Assembly: GCA_023333565.1 (NCBI GenBank)
Contig: JAJKFH010003762.1
Span: 2,914,001 to 2,978,000, forward strand
Source of the DNA: Puffinus mauretanicus
Lineage: Eukaryota; Chordata; Aves; Procellariiformes; Procellariidae
Direction: 5' to 3'
DNA: 64,000 nucleotides
The notes under the pieces were generated by a model, which saw only the letters and a program-made list of their open reading frames with translations, did no database searches and was not told the origin of the DNA. This document shows, piece after piece, positions 35,600 through 48,419 of this stretch. The position numbers were made by a program, and so were the translations under genes. Numbering within the stretch: the stretch's first letter is position 1; each line of letters begins with the position of its first letter.

Positions 35600-35720
35600 G
35601 GCTGATACCGCTGCAGGTGCCGCGGTGGAGAGGAGGTGGCCAGGGAGGCGAGGGAGGTCGCGGGGCCGCGAGCGTCACCCTGCCCGGCAGCCCCCGGCTC
35701 TGGAAAGGGAGTAAGGAGCT
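35600..35720. promoter_or_regulatory. Small CpG-rich patch
   Basis: About 120 bases with many CpG steps (gccgcggtgg, ggtcgcgggg, ccgcgagcg). It could be a small regulatory island; no promoter elements were identified. Confidence 0.3.
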
Positions 35721-37707
35721 GGCCGGGACTGTGGTTGGTCTAAGCCCTGTTCGAGAGGAGAAAATCAGACATGACCTGGCAAAAGAAGGGAAAGAGTGAA
35801 TGCAGTGAGTGGTATATGGCCTTGCCAGGGGAATAAAACAGAGAGGAGCTTATGCCATGACCTGCTGAGAGAGACGATCAGTGGGACATCCCTCCGACAG
35901 TTTAAGGAGCTGGCGAACAAAAGTGGAAGACCTACTGGTGAGGACAAACATGAACTTACTGAAGGGAAGGAGGAAGACACGCTTTTTCCTCCTCCTCCAA
36001 CTTATTTTCTTGGTTTTACTTGCACAAATCAGAAATGACCCTTGTTAGGATGAGAGAAAGAGCGAGACGCAGCAGCTCATTTTTGTCCAGGAAGGGCAGA
36101 CATTTAAATTATTGGTCTTGCTACCGATTTTGGACACTAGCCATGGCTGGGGATTTTACCCGTAATTCTCACTGACATTAATTCACAGACTGGCTCCCTG
36201 ACCAGAAAAGGTCGTGCTCTGGCCTGACCCATATGAAGGAACCTGGGGTGGAGGGTTCATCTGACTCATGATAATTGCCTTACGGGCATATCGGATAAAA
36301 GACGGTTTCTGAGGTATCGAGTCTACGCACAGACACAGGATCTGCCATCTCCTGGCACAGGCTGCAACAGCCAAGGAAAATTGTTACTGTAAGAACTAAA
36401 GATGTCAGTAGGAAGCAAGTGATAAAATCATTTTCTGCTTCTTCCAAATATATAGCTAAAGCAGCACAAAAACTTAGCTTTTGAGATCCACAGAACTACC
36501 TGAACGTGGTAAGAGTCGTTCTGAAATGCTACTGCAATACACTGTTCTTTGTTAAATAAAGTCACTGTAATATTTCTGTCAAGCACTTATTCCTGCATTT
36601 TAAAAATACATACTGAAATCTGCTAGCTATTCAAGATAATCTGCTCACAGTATTAAAGGAGAAACACATATTAGTAGATTCAAGTCACACAGCCACATTA
36701 TAACTCAAACTCGGTGCAGAAATTTCTTTATTTTCCCCTAATTCGGGGGATAAAATAGGGATGAAACTAATGTCACTTACACCTAAAATAAACAACCACA
36801 TTTACCAAAAATAAAGACTGTAAAACACCGGTGAAAACAGAGTTGTTACCTACTTATTTCTCCCTTTAACATTGGGGATCCTTGAAGAATGAATCTGAGT
36901 TTTCCCTGTGGCGTGCTACACTGAAAAGGCAGCAAAACCGAAACTGTATTCAAGATAATTATGTATCTTATCCAACACCCTTGAAATGGTAACAAGTTTG
37001 TGATAGTTCTACCTGTCATTTTTCAAGAAATCTTCCCTACATACCTTGAATGAGCTCGAGATACAGTTTAAAGACAAAAGAAAAGGGAGACTGAGGGGAA
37101 GATTTCTGATGGATATCATTGGGAGATATTTTCTGATCCATACTTTTACAGGAGAGGGTTTTTTTTTAATTCTTGCTTAGAGAAGTTGCTCGCAATTCTT
37201 TGGATCATCTCTCAGATTTAATCACCTAGAAATAGTTTATTTACTCATTAATTTCTGTTCCAAGTCCTACACAAATGCCCACAAAAATATGCCTATTCCT
37301 TTTATATTCGAAAATAATTTACTTCAGAAATCCAGACTCGTCCGGCACAGCCTGAAAAAAAAAAAAATTCTTTCTAACTAAAGGAAGGAAGGAACCAAAG
37401 GAAGGAAACTTGTAAACTACTAAATTTCCTGCATAAATATTTCTTGTGTCCCTCGTTTGGGCATTGCAGATTGGAAACTAAGCCTCAGACATTCTCTGCT
37501 TCTGGGAGAACACACTCCCAAGTTTCGAGTTAATGCAGTTTTTCAATCATTCTTTAACATGAATCATTAATGTGAATACTTATGCTGAACCCATTAAGTA
37601 CTACTGCATTGTCCCACAAACATTCATGAATTTATCTATACCATACTGCCGTCTGGTAAGGGAACAGGATTATCTCCATTTTACAGATGAAGAACTTAGC
37701 CAGGGGA

Positions 37708-37762
37708 AAAAAAAAAAAAAAAAAAAACCAAAAAAAAACACCACCAAAAAAAAAACCAACCC
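37708..37762. repeat. Poly-A and A/C-rich tract
   Basis: About 21 consecutive A followed by CC/AAAAAAAA/CACC units. Confidence 0.85.
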
Positions 37763-40700
37763 CGATGATTTGACTGAGTTATCTCAAGAAATCTGGCAGA
37801 TCAAGTCCAGATTTCTTCAGTCACAGTCCACTGCTTTAAAAACAAAAATATTCCTTATCATTCCCAGAACCCTTAACTTCCAATTAGCCAAGTATAAAAG
37901 AAACGAAACATGAATCCATGTTTTCTTTCAACAATGCCTTTAATAGAGCTGTACCTACATGACCTATATGGTAGGTTCATCAAATCAGCAACAGATATAC
38001 GTTAATATTACTAAATGTTTAATATGTTTTAAGTAAGATAGACCTCTGAATGAACCACAATACGCTTTGGGATTTAAAACAATCTGTTGTGGGCTAATTT
38101 TTCACATTAAGTCTGTATTTAACAGCAACAATAATTTTTAAATTTAATCTGACCTCCTATATCACTCATGTAGAAATGTATTTCTCTCCATATAAATCAT
38201 TAAAATGTGCGCAATATCAATATCAACACAATTATTTTCCTTGGGGATAATTTTGCCAATAATTCAGCGATACAATTGTCAGAAAAGCAGTAACGCCGAT
38301 TCCCTTTCTAGCGCGAAAGCAAAGTAGCTTGCAAGGCATGCCTTGGATTTGAGAAGCAGCAGAAGGAACTCCACACCCCTCTACCACTTTTATATATAAC
38401 AGCAAAACAAAAACCTCAGCAGCTATTTCAGGAAGCTTAGTTGTACAAATAAGAAAATACTCACAAGCAGAGGCTGGGGGTACACTTTACAAAAAAGTCT
38501 TTTCTAGAGACAGAGTACTCGTTATTAACTCAAGTTTGGAAGAAAATCGGGAGGAAGTACATCTAAAGATCAAATCAGAAGCAGTCTTGCAGATTATTTT
38601 AAACTATGCATGATGGATGCATTCTGCTCTGTCCTCATTTCAAACTCTGCACAGACTTTTCCCTGCGATAATCTATTCCAGATGAAGCAACTGATATTTC
38701 TAGTTTCAACCAAAAAGAAATGGAAAAAAGGGGGCAAAAACCCCCCAAACCGGTAACTCTTTGCTATTCAACGATTAGTCAGTACAAAACCTTCACTCCA
38801 CATTTAACTTTCTCTTATTTACTGAGCTCTTTAATACAGAAGGGAAAGTAAATAAAAGGAAGAACGGCAATTCTTGATTTCTTGCCAGTTTACAGTATTA
38901 AAAAAAGAATCTGCGCCACGGGTTGGCAGCCAGCCACACTTACAGTAAGCTATCTACTGTTTCACCCCGCAGGAAGGACAAAGGATTCAGTGTAGGACTG
39001 CTGGGTTTCTCTCTGTCAAATGTACCCTTCAAAACAGATCCCAGGAATATTAAAAACTGCGTGCAATCAAAAGCGTGTTTTTCGTGATCTTTCCTTCTTT
39101 TGGTGGAGGTTTTTAAAAACCCTGGAGTACCATCTTAAAGAAAGCAGAGAAAGGAAATGGAAGTGTTAGAGTCACAGCACTGACATTTTAACTTATTAAA
39201 TCAAGTTCCTCCAGCAGAAATGTAAGGTGCTGGGTTAAGTAGTTTGGTTCATATTTCTATTTCCCCTTGACACGAATGCACATACTACTGCTTCATGCCC
39301 TCTAGAGCTGTAGAGATGCCAGCAGCCACTTCTACAAGAGGGCTTCAACAGGGCTGTGCCACAGGGAACCCTGTCTGCTGAGGGCTTATTCCTAAGGCTT
39401 CCTAGTCTGTAAAGGTAGCTGTTTGCCAGCAGTGAGGAAATCTGAAATTAGTACTGACTTCTGAGGATAAATTTCTCAGTGCACTGCTCTATTCCACTAT
39501 TCCACATGCGTCATGCAAAATTCCCACATCTTGGTCGCTCAAAACCATCTGACCCAGTGGTAGGAGGCAGGAAGGAAGAAGAAGGAGAAAGATGAGAAGA
39601 ATTAAGGGCCAGGGAGAAAAGGAAAGACAGGGTAAAAAGCAGCAACAAGAGGGAATTAGAACAGGCTAGAGTTAATAGAAAGAGCCAAAAGGAGTGAACG
39701 AAAGCACGACTGAAGAGGAAACAAGTCGTTACGGGACAAAGAAAAAAGCTATGCTGCTTTATGAGAGAGAACGCATGTGTAAATACAGAGGATATGGATG
39801 AGACTTAAGGATCAACGATTGTAAGTAAGTACAGCCTGAGTGCTCCTTCCACTATTAAAACAAAAACAAAAGGAACAGTGATCCCACCTACATAAAGTGA
39901 ACATCCATGTGACGTGCCTTTGTTTTATTTGTAGCCTTGAAACTTGCTGTGAATTTCTGACTACTTCTCTCCTACCCTGCCCATTTTATGTCTGGAGACA
40001 TTCTAAATATCCCCAGAAGCTTCACTACATTTTCCCAAAAAATCCTACCTTTAGAAAAGGGTTATTTTCTTTTATCCAAACTGCAGCATCTTTATCTGAT
40101 TCTTTGACTTCCACGCCCAATTTCCAAAAATTAAATACTTTTTTTAACTTTGCATTTAATAGTATTCAATCTTTAAATTTTGATATCTTGCAGTCTCTCT
40201 AGTCTAACAGTGAATTCCCAACTTACATAGAAGAGAACAGAGGGATTCCTAGCTTTCCAACAAACAGACAGCTTTTGCTTCCAGTCCTGGAAGGGCTGGA
40301 AACACTGATTTTCAAGTTCTTGACAGTCTTCCCCCCAGCTAAGGAAGTAAAATTGCCCAGAGTAACTACCGCAAGTCAGCAACGGCCTTGTTTAAATGAC
40401 CTTTGCGTCTTACTAAACGTCTCATGTTAGAGCCCAATTTTGAAAGATACCAGTAAAGGTTGTAAAGATATGAAAATCACTGTTTGACATGCATCTTGCT
40501 TTACCAAGTATTTGATTTTGGCAAGTCTAATGTACAGGATAAGTACACTTTCTTTTCACACCAAAAATCTAAGACGCTAACAGCAAAACTGCTTTGATAC
40601 AGCATAAATTCTGCACATCACGTGGCTAATTCCCTCCCAGACCGCACAAGTAGACAACAAAAATACAGAAATACTCCAGAACAAACAATCCCTAACTGGG

Positions 40701-42889
40701 ATAAAGAAGTCTGAGCACCACTTTCCCCCAAACAGGATTTGTGAACAGATGACCAAACCTGGCAGCTATGCAGCCTCCTGGGACAGGCGCGGATCAGAGC
40801 GGGACACAGCGGCACCCTCCCCGTTCCCGGGGCAGGTGGGAGGCTGATGGGGAGCAGTGCTGCCGACAGGTACAGCACGGGGCCAGGCGTTAGCATGCAC
40901 AGGCCAGTATTTTCTGCCCCTAATGCCAGGGTGGTTTTAGGAAAACCACGTCTCCACGTCTCCGCTTCTGCGTTCACAGAACTGGGAAGATTTCCTCTTG
41001 TTCAAGAACTCTCACGGACTTTTAAAGCAGACTTCATAGGAATTAGGCATTACTATTTTGTTCCTAGGGCTGGTATTGCTCTTGCAGAGACAGTATCTGC
41101 TACACCTATACGGTAACTGCTGCAGCTACTCAGTAGCAAGGGAACAGACGAGCACCAAATACAGTATCAAGCAAAGTGCAAATTTGGTTAGCACAAAACC
41201 AAAATTAAACCAGCTTCCACAGGAGCAAAAATACTTGCTCTTGTACCAAATTCGGGGAAACAATTTTTGTGGGAAGTAGCATGTAAACAAAATATTTTGG
41301 CATGTTTTTCAGAAGTTCCATAATGGTTGTGAAGCACAACTTCCACGGAAGGTCAGTTTCTACCTTTCTAATCTTCATTTACGCCATAGCCTACAGCACA
41401 AGTTTTGATGTGTTTACATACTCCTTTTATCTGTGGAAGACTTTAGGAAAGTTACTGGCATTAAAGAATGATTTATTCTCCCAAATGAAGTTATTGATAT
41501 CAAAACAGTAACGTTACGTATACAAAATTTTATTTTAAAGGTAGTAATTGGCAAAAGAAGCATTTTCACTAAAACTGCTCGATGCTTTCCTAATGTCCCA
41601 CACAAGTATTTTAACTTCAGGTACAAAATGCAGCAAGTCCTGGTGAGATTCATAACAACACACTTGGGGGGCAGGGGGAAATCTGTTTTCAATGTATGCA
41701 TGAAAACAGTCACCGATTTTTAAGATTCATGGAAGTGTTCCTGTATTTTATTTTCAAATGAGATACTAGAGAGTAGGAGAGAAAGAGAAGTCAAGAAAAA
41801 AAAATATACCTTCAAGATTAACACTTCCTACTTTAAAACATATTCTAAACATAAATGAAAGCTTTGATTAAAAGTTTTGATTATTCCTTAGAAAAACCCC
41901 ACAAACTTGCTTACATAAAGCCAAGAATTTGCAAATACTAGCTCCAATTCTGTAAAACCGCAAAACTCCCACCGACTTCAAGGAATGCAGACTTATAGTC
42001 ACTATTTGCAAAAATATATTAACTTCAGCATTGGAAATATTCATCCTCCCTAACCTGATTCCCCTCCCCAACAATTATAAAGCAATTACATAAGATAAGA
42101 ATACATTTCTAGGCATCATTTTTATATATTTTGATAACCGTGTCCAATTACAAATTTCCCTCACTGCTTAAATCAAAAATAAAATAAACCTTGTAAAGAC
42201 TTTTTTTTTTTTTTAATTATTCTGACACAGTGCTGAAATGTCTCCTACAAGGAAGAAAGGATTCACTGGAGCTCTGATCCAAAACGTATTAGAATTTAAC
42301 AGCCTACTTCCAGTTAACTCCAGTGCGCCTCCCATCAGGGAGCCAGAGAACTGACCTGGGTACAGGAACTGTACGTTAATCTATGGAAATGCAGGAAATC
42401 AAGGTTTTTTCTACTCTTGTTGATCTTTCCAAGGTTTAAGATTCTTTATAATGTCATCAGCTACAACAACACATTCTTGTTTATACAAACAAATGACCTA
42501 CAAAATACACTTAATCTTGCCAGGGTGCAATTTTCATCATCCTGCACCAGGTTAAGCACCTCTCTTTCGCCTGAGCCTTTTGTCAATTAAATAAAAGTGC
42601 AACATTATTTTAAACTACGAAACACCAGAATGTTTTTGTTCTGTCAAATTTCAAGTACTCAGTTATGTCCCCTATGAAAGCAGGCTTTTATTTCTTAAAA
42701 ACTTTCCACCTATACTGTCTGAAACATGAAATATTTTATTTGTATTCATTTGTGTTTGCAAAACTCTATGAAAAAAAAAAAGTTGCTCCAATCTGGTAAT
42801 CTTTGCTTGCAGAATTCCATAAAGGTAGAAATGCTAGAGTTAATTTTAAAAGATAGGAGCTGGAAAAACTTAAATAATGATGCATCTTG

Positions 42890-42965
42890 CACATTATTAT
42901 ATTATACAATTATACTAGTATATAATATATACTATACAATTATATGTATTTTGCTATTATACAAT
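42890..42965. repeat. TA-rich low-complexity tract with palindrome
   Basis: Almost pure A/T. AGTATATAATATATACT near 42,917-42,933 is self-complementary around one central base, and the 'atacaattata' block occurs on both sides of it. Confidence 0.7.
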
Positions 42966-44029
42966 AGTTGTAGTATTATTTTATATACACACCATCACAA
43001 AACAATGAGAACAGTTTTTAAAAACATTGAAGCTTCTAACTACTCTACTAATTACTTCAGTTCATTAGATAATTTATGAAATGCCATTGATTTCACCCTA
43101 GGCAATGAACTGCTATAAGCAAAACTCACTAGATTCTCTACCTAATTTGTTCTATCACGTGCATGACACTGTTGCACAGTACCTGCAGCAACTATTCTGA
43201 AGTATTTAAAACTCATTTAAAAATCAGTAAGTCATCAACATTTTAATGCAATAGCTGATTAATATCCCGATTGACCCACACCTTTTTGCCATTAAAACCA
43301 TAAATTAAATTGTCTGTCCCTTCACAACTGAAAGGTGAAACTCACATAGTAATTAAGGGCTGGATCATCATGCCCCTGTCAGCAAGCAATGAGTACAGAA
43401 GCAGGCAGCTGCAAGAACCTCTGGATTTGCTGCAGACCAGGACCCTACTGCGTTCCCAGGCACCCCAGCCTGCTGCAGCCCTTCTCCCTCTACGAAAGAT
43501 GGCTCAATGAGCAATCTTTCTGCAACACTTTTCTGCTCACACCTGAAGCTCATTCCCTGCCAGCATCCATATGCAGAACTAGAAAAAAGAAAAAAAAAAA
43601 GAGAAAAGGAAAGCAGCAGTGGAAGCATCAACTTCCAGCAAGATTTCCAGAGCCTGGAGAGGAAGGGTGCCAAGGCCACAGGCCAGACGCTCAGCTCTAC
43701 TGCTGGGGGGGGGTTGGGACGGGGAATCATAGAAAAAATGTTTGCAGCCACTTATTGACACTAATCCTTGCTTCTCCTTTCTGTCTCATCAAAACTTTCA
43801 GAGAAGCATCTTCCTGGGCCTGACACGACTCCCCGCAGCTGCACGGCTCACACGGGCTGCACAGCTCCTCTGGGCCAGCAGCCATATGTTGCATTTCTCT
43901 GGAAAGGCCCCTAAGAAAATACTGACCCGAACCATATTCCTCACTGATTGTGTCTGGCACAGAAAGCAAAACATGTTATAAATGCATTCCTGACTGAGTA
44001 GAGCCGACACTCGTCCTGAGGAGGGGTGA

Positions 44030-44480
44030 GACACTCCGACAGCTGCTGCCTGTCACTGACACCGAAACACCCGAGCCGGCCGGGCACAGGGCTCAGCGAT
44101 GCCCGACGGGGGATGCGGGCGAGAGACAGCGCGGTGGCATGAGGGGACGCCTCCTCCGGGATGCCGACCGGGGCAGGCACCGCAAATCCAGCAGGCACTA
44201 TTTCCAGTCGGCATGCCAACCGAGGTGGGGAGGAAGAGCAAGTTTTGCTCTGTCCTTCGCTGGCATGCGGCTTCCCCGGGCCAAGCATTGGCTGGCTCCT
44301 CCTGGGGTACGCAGGCAATCTCCTACCCGAACGACGGACATAACATCAAACACGCCAAGAGCATTGCTCCTCCACGCACCTCCTCTTCTCCTGCCCTCAC
44401 ACCAGGAGGGACACGCGAGGCCCCAGCGGCTGAACACAGACCTGCCCGCTGCCCAACAAAGGAGGTCAGCCGAGGTAGGG
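44030..44480. promoter_or_regulatory. CpG-enriched patch, possible island
   Basis: About 450 bases with dense CpG and high GC between AT-rich flanks. It includes loosely repeated blocks of the form 'gatgccgaccgggg' at about 44,099, 44,160 and 44,212. On the plus strand it ends with a donor-like GCCGAG|GTAGGG near 44,475, so it might be the first exon of a transcript. Several overlapping open frames on both strands (up to 135 codons) look like GC-driven artefacts. Confidence 0.35.
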
Positions 44481-44955
44481 ATGAGCCTAACCGATTAAAA
44501 ATATAAGTTATCCAGTATCACAGGGCTGTCTCAAGCACCCCTGCTGCCAAGAGAGATGTATTTCATCTTGGCCTTAAGCCAGCCTTAAGACATCCCATTT
44601 CAGTTCCTGATACTTCAGGCATTTGCTCTCCCTACAACCACTTTACAGATATAAACACAGGCAGGAAAAAAAAAGCATTCATCTTGTGAAAACACAAGGC
44701 TCGAAATAAAGGGAATGCAAGAATCGCTTCAGCTGGGAACCAGGGACGTTGTGAAGACTTTGCTGTACGGGCCACTCCGGTGCTGAAGGAATTCAAGCAC
44801 AGGTACCACACACTCCAAAGAGGCAGCCGTTCCCTCCCTTGTCATGCAGCATTTTGTCTGTGATTTAGTAGGAGAAAGAGCTATTGGATTACACAAATGA
44901 AGAACAAATACATGTAATTCTAGCTATTGAAAAAAATTCTAAATGCTGTAGTACT

Positions 44956-45012
44956 TATATATATACACACAGAGATACTGGATAGGTATGTATAGATATG
45001 TATGTATGTAAG
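44956..45012. repeat. TA/CA and TATG microsatellites
   Basis: TATATATATACACACA followed within 15 bases by a run of GTAT/ATGT units. Confidence 0.8.
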
Positions 45013-46177
45013 TAAACATTAGGGTAGTTAATTTCACTTTATAAGCACAAATAATAAACTTTGCAAAAACTGGTAAAAGGGGTCATTGTCACATCCTCTA
45101 ACACATTTCTAGGCTCTCGTTAGACTACAGCTACAAATTAAGTTGGTCCATCATTAAAAGAACATGGGGGACAGGGAGGCACCAAGATCACAAGACAAAT
45201 ACAAGGGATTACTCTCCTACAATGCCACAGGCAGAGAAAATTTTATTTAGTAAGCCAGATACTGTTTAACAGACCCAGTAAATACACAATTGGCTAATTT
45301 CTTCCCTTTATATGAATACCATAATGCAAATTAATTGTAGTGTGCCAAATCACAGTTCTGATTTAGCAACGTTCTTTGCCGTGTTTTGAGAAATAAATGC
45401 GAAAAGAGTAGGGAACGTCAATGGGATAACTGAACAGTTTCGCAAGTAAAGGGGATACTTTACATGTCAATGGGAGACTTCTACAATGCTGACTATTTTC
45501 TGAAGGTGTCTCAGATCTCACATGTCATTCATGGTATTTTGGGTTTGATTTTCTAAAGTACTTTATAGTTTCACCACTAAATAAATTCAGCAATGCCATG
45601 GAATTTCATCACTATGAAGTGTGCTTCAAGTTAAGCAACAAATAGAGGCATCTAAATTCTCTAGCACATAGGAATCTATAACAAATCATTGTCTTTATGC
45701 TTCTGGATTTTTGCAGTAGCGTAACAAAATATCTGCCAGTTGCCTGTTCTAGTACAAGTTGATTAACAGTGCTTCCTCTTAAGGAGTTAATACTATTTTT
45801 AATCAAATGATAGCTTTGATAATAATTATCATTACTTCTAATCTACTGTTTTGCAGGGTATATAATATGGTTAGAAGATGCTTAATTTTGCTTATGCTCT
45901 GAGACTGCATTCCTGATAGCTCCTTTGGTTCATCGCCATCATGCATGCTGCACCATGCAGTACCTTTCCTAGTTGACTTGAGAAAGTACGTTTCCAGAAT
46001 ATGTTATTCAAATACTTGATTACTTTGGGTTCAAAACCACAAGTTTCTTTAAAGTCAGCATTTGGCTTCTTTTGAGGTGAATGTTCCAAAAAGAACATTT
46101 TCTGACGGACTCGGACATCCTTGTTTGAATGTAACGATACACATCACATCTAGATCATGAATGCAAACCTGCTGAAG

Positions 46178-46201
46178 ACAAACAACAACAACAACAACAA
46201 A
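46178..46201. repeat. (AAC)n microsatellite
   Basis: About seven CAA/AAC units. Confidence 0.9.
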
Positions 46202-47849
46202 GCCCTTGGATGGTACGACAAGTAATGTACACAAACAAACAGCAATGTAAGTCTTCAGCGGGAGCTTGTTACTTCCTAGTTCTTACTCTGCTGTAGCCAC
46301 TTGCTAAGTCAAAAATGCATGAGGGCAGACAGATGGTCTGCTGAACTCCCCACAGCCCCAAGCCAAAGCCAGCTATTAATGCTATTTCATCACCACTTTC
46401 CATCTCTGCTTTTTCACTGATTCTACGGTGCCGATGGCGCTAGAAAGGGTCCAGCGGGACCAGCCAGTACGCTCCACCACAACGCTTCCTCTCCAACCAA
46501 CCTAGAGGGAGAGGGTCTGGACTCCAGAGGCAGCTCCCTCACCCAGCTTGTCCCACCGCCAACCCCTGGGGAGATGGGACATCTTTAGACGAGCAGGGAG
46601 ACTGTATGGCCTCCACTATACACAATGTATTTCCGTGACTAAACTGCCTTCCTTTCTCAACAGATACAACATATCGATACTGTTGCAAGTGTTAATCCCT
46701 CCTTCGCCAAAGAGCTCTGTAATTAACTGAGCTTATTTTGATCAGCACTACCTCCTCTTCTAATGCTGCCAGTAACTTTGACGATCCTACGGATTCTAGT
46801 CTTCCTTCTGATCATAAAGAAGTTAGATAAATATCTATTTAACCTTTCCGAGATACATGTAAGCAGGAGATCACTGAAAGTAAGCTGAAAGTAACTAAAC
46901 AAATCAACTTACTTCACCGCTGTACACCTCTCAGCACCGAAAAACTCCACCTTCATTTCATGTGCTTCATACCCTCTCCATCCACCAACGCACCCTTCAC
47001 TCCGAGGATATGAAAAAAAGAGCAGGACCGGGAGTTGCTGCTTCAAACCTCAGGTGAACGAAGAGGTCCCCCACTGCCGGGGAAATCACCGGCCAGTTTG
47101 GGCGCTTCACTTCTCCGTGTTCACAGCACTCCGTGCAAGTTATACGTAGTTGTCCATGTCGCAGCCACACCGATGACTGCCCCGGTCGCCCCAGAGACCA
47201 CCACACCATCACAGGTCCATCACTCCCTCAGCCACCTCAGACGCTTTCGTTGGCTCATTATCTTTGGAATAATAATGCTAAAACATATTTGATCGTTACC
47301 ATCAAAAGGCTTCCGTTTCCGCTTACATTAATTGGCATATTCCCCTGAATTAGTATTTGGGGAAAAACATTCCAACCTTATTGATTTGGGAACAGGGAGC
47401 TCCCCACAGAGCGCGGGGCTTACTCACGAGCATGAGTGACAGATCTGATTCTGGTATCTCTTTGCAAGACGACAGAAAATGACATGCTGGATTTTCAATC
47501 ATAAAAGAGTAGAGGCAAAATATTTTTATGTGAAAGTTATTGGGTCTGCAGAGTAGCAAAGGACAAACGAATATAATCCACAGCAATGACTTTTTTTTTT
47601 AATCTACAGGATGCGGCAGATTTAAAAAACCCAAATCATTTCCACAAAACACCTATTCATGCAACTCAATAAGGGGGCACACCAGAAAAAAAAAAAAAAC
47701 AGAAATTGGGATGAGCTGGGCCAGTCCACCATGCTCCCTGCTGGGCCTCCTCCCTGATTTACAACAGCCCAAACCCTAATGCCGGCTCAGGAGAAGGCCC
47801 ACCAAGACTAACCACCTCAAAACGCATTTTCTCCAGGAAAACCCGAGGA

Positions 47850-48400
47850 CATTGCGCCCGAGGTTGGAGTAACGTGGGGCTGCACCTGCAAGATGCTCGG
47901 CTTCCACCTGAGCGCGCAGCCAGCGCCCCTCTTCCCCCGTTCCTGGTGGAGGGGAAAGCCAAGCCAGCCGCACCGCCTTCTTCCCAGGGAGCCCCTGGCA
48001 CAGGGAGGGCGCTGGGTTGGGGCTGGGGGCGAGCGGGCTCCATTCCTGCGATTCACCCCTCCTTCTGCCCCGGCGGCTCAGGCCGACCCCGCTCCCCTTG
48101 ACGGGGAGCTCTCTGCTCGGCCAGGCCGGGCCCAGCGGCGGCTCAGACCCTGCCCCGCCGCTCCCGGCCCTCGCCTTCCAGGCCTGCAGCCCCGCTCCCG
48201 CTCTCTCTCCGCGGCACGGGCTGCCGGCGCTGGTCACCCTTATCCATCCATCACACGCAGGCTCTGCTGGCGGCCCGTCCTCCCCGCCTTCCACCCCTTC
48301 CTTGGAAGAGGCAGGCCAGGCAGCAGCGTCCTTTTGCAGGCTGCTGGCAGACGGGCGAGCTGCGAGCTGAAGCTCTCTGCCCCAACCCCACGCATCGGCA
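47850..48400. promoter_or_regulatory. CpG island-like region
   Basis: The largest GC-rich block in the window, with CpG steps throughout (for example ggccgggcccagcggcgg near 48,122 and ccgcggcacgggctgccgg near 48,209). The flanks on both sides are AT-rich. Open frames on both strands (172 codons minus, 189 codons plus) are proline, alanine, arginine and glycine rich and overlap one another, as expected of GC-rich non-coding DNA. It could be a promoter or alternative promoter of an unseen transcript. No TATA box or clear first-exon donor was identified. Confidence 0.4.
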
Positions 48401-48419
48401 GGTTTTTCTCTTTAGATTA

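Larger units (their letters stand above)
36040..44020. other. Long stretch without recognised genes
   Basis: AT-rich DNA with simple-sequence tracts (37,710-37,762 A/C-rich; 42,890-42,965 TA-rich; T-run at about 42,201). The longest open frames (about 120-140 codons near 40.6 and 43.4 kb) are in locally GC-richer DNA and show no family features. Nothing else could be supported. Confidence 0.3.
44484..47750. other. Non-coding stretch with simple repeats
   Basis: Contains a TA/CA and TATG repeat at 44,956-45,012 and an (AAC)n run at 46,178-46,201. Short open frames only, none recognised. Confidence 0.3.
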
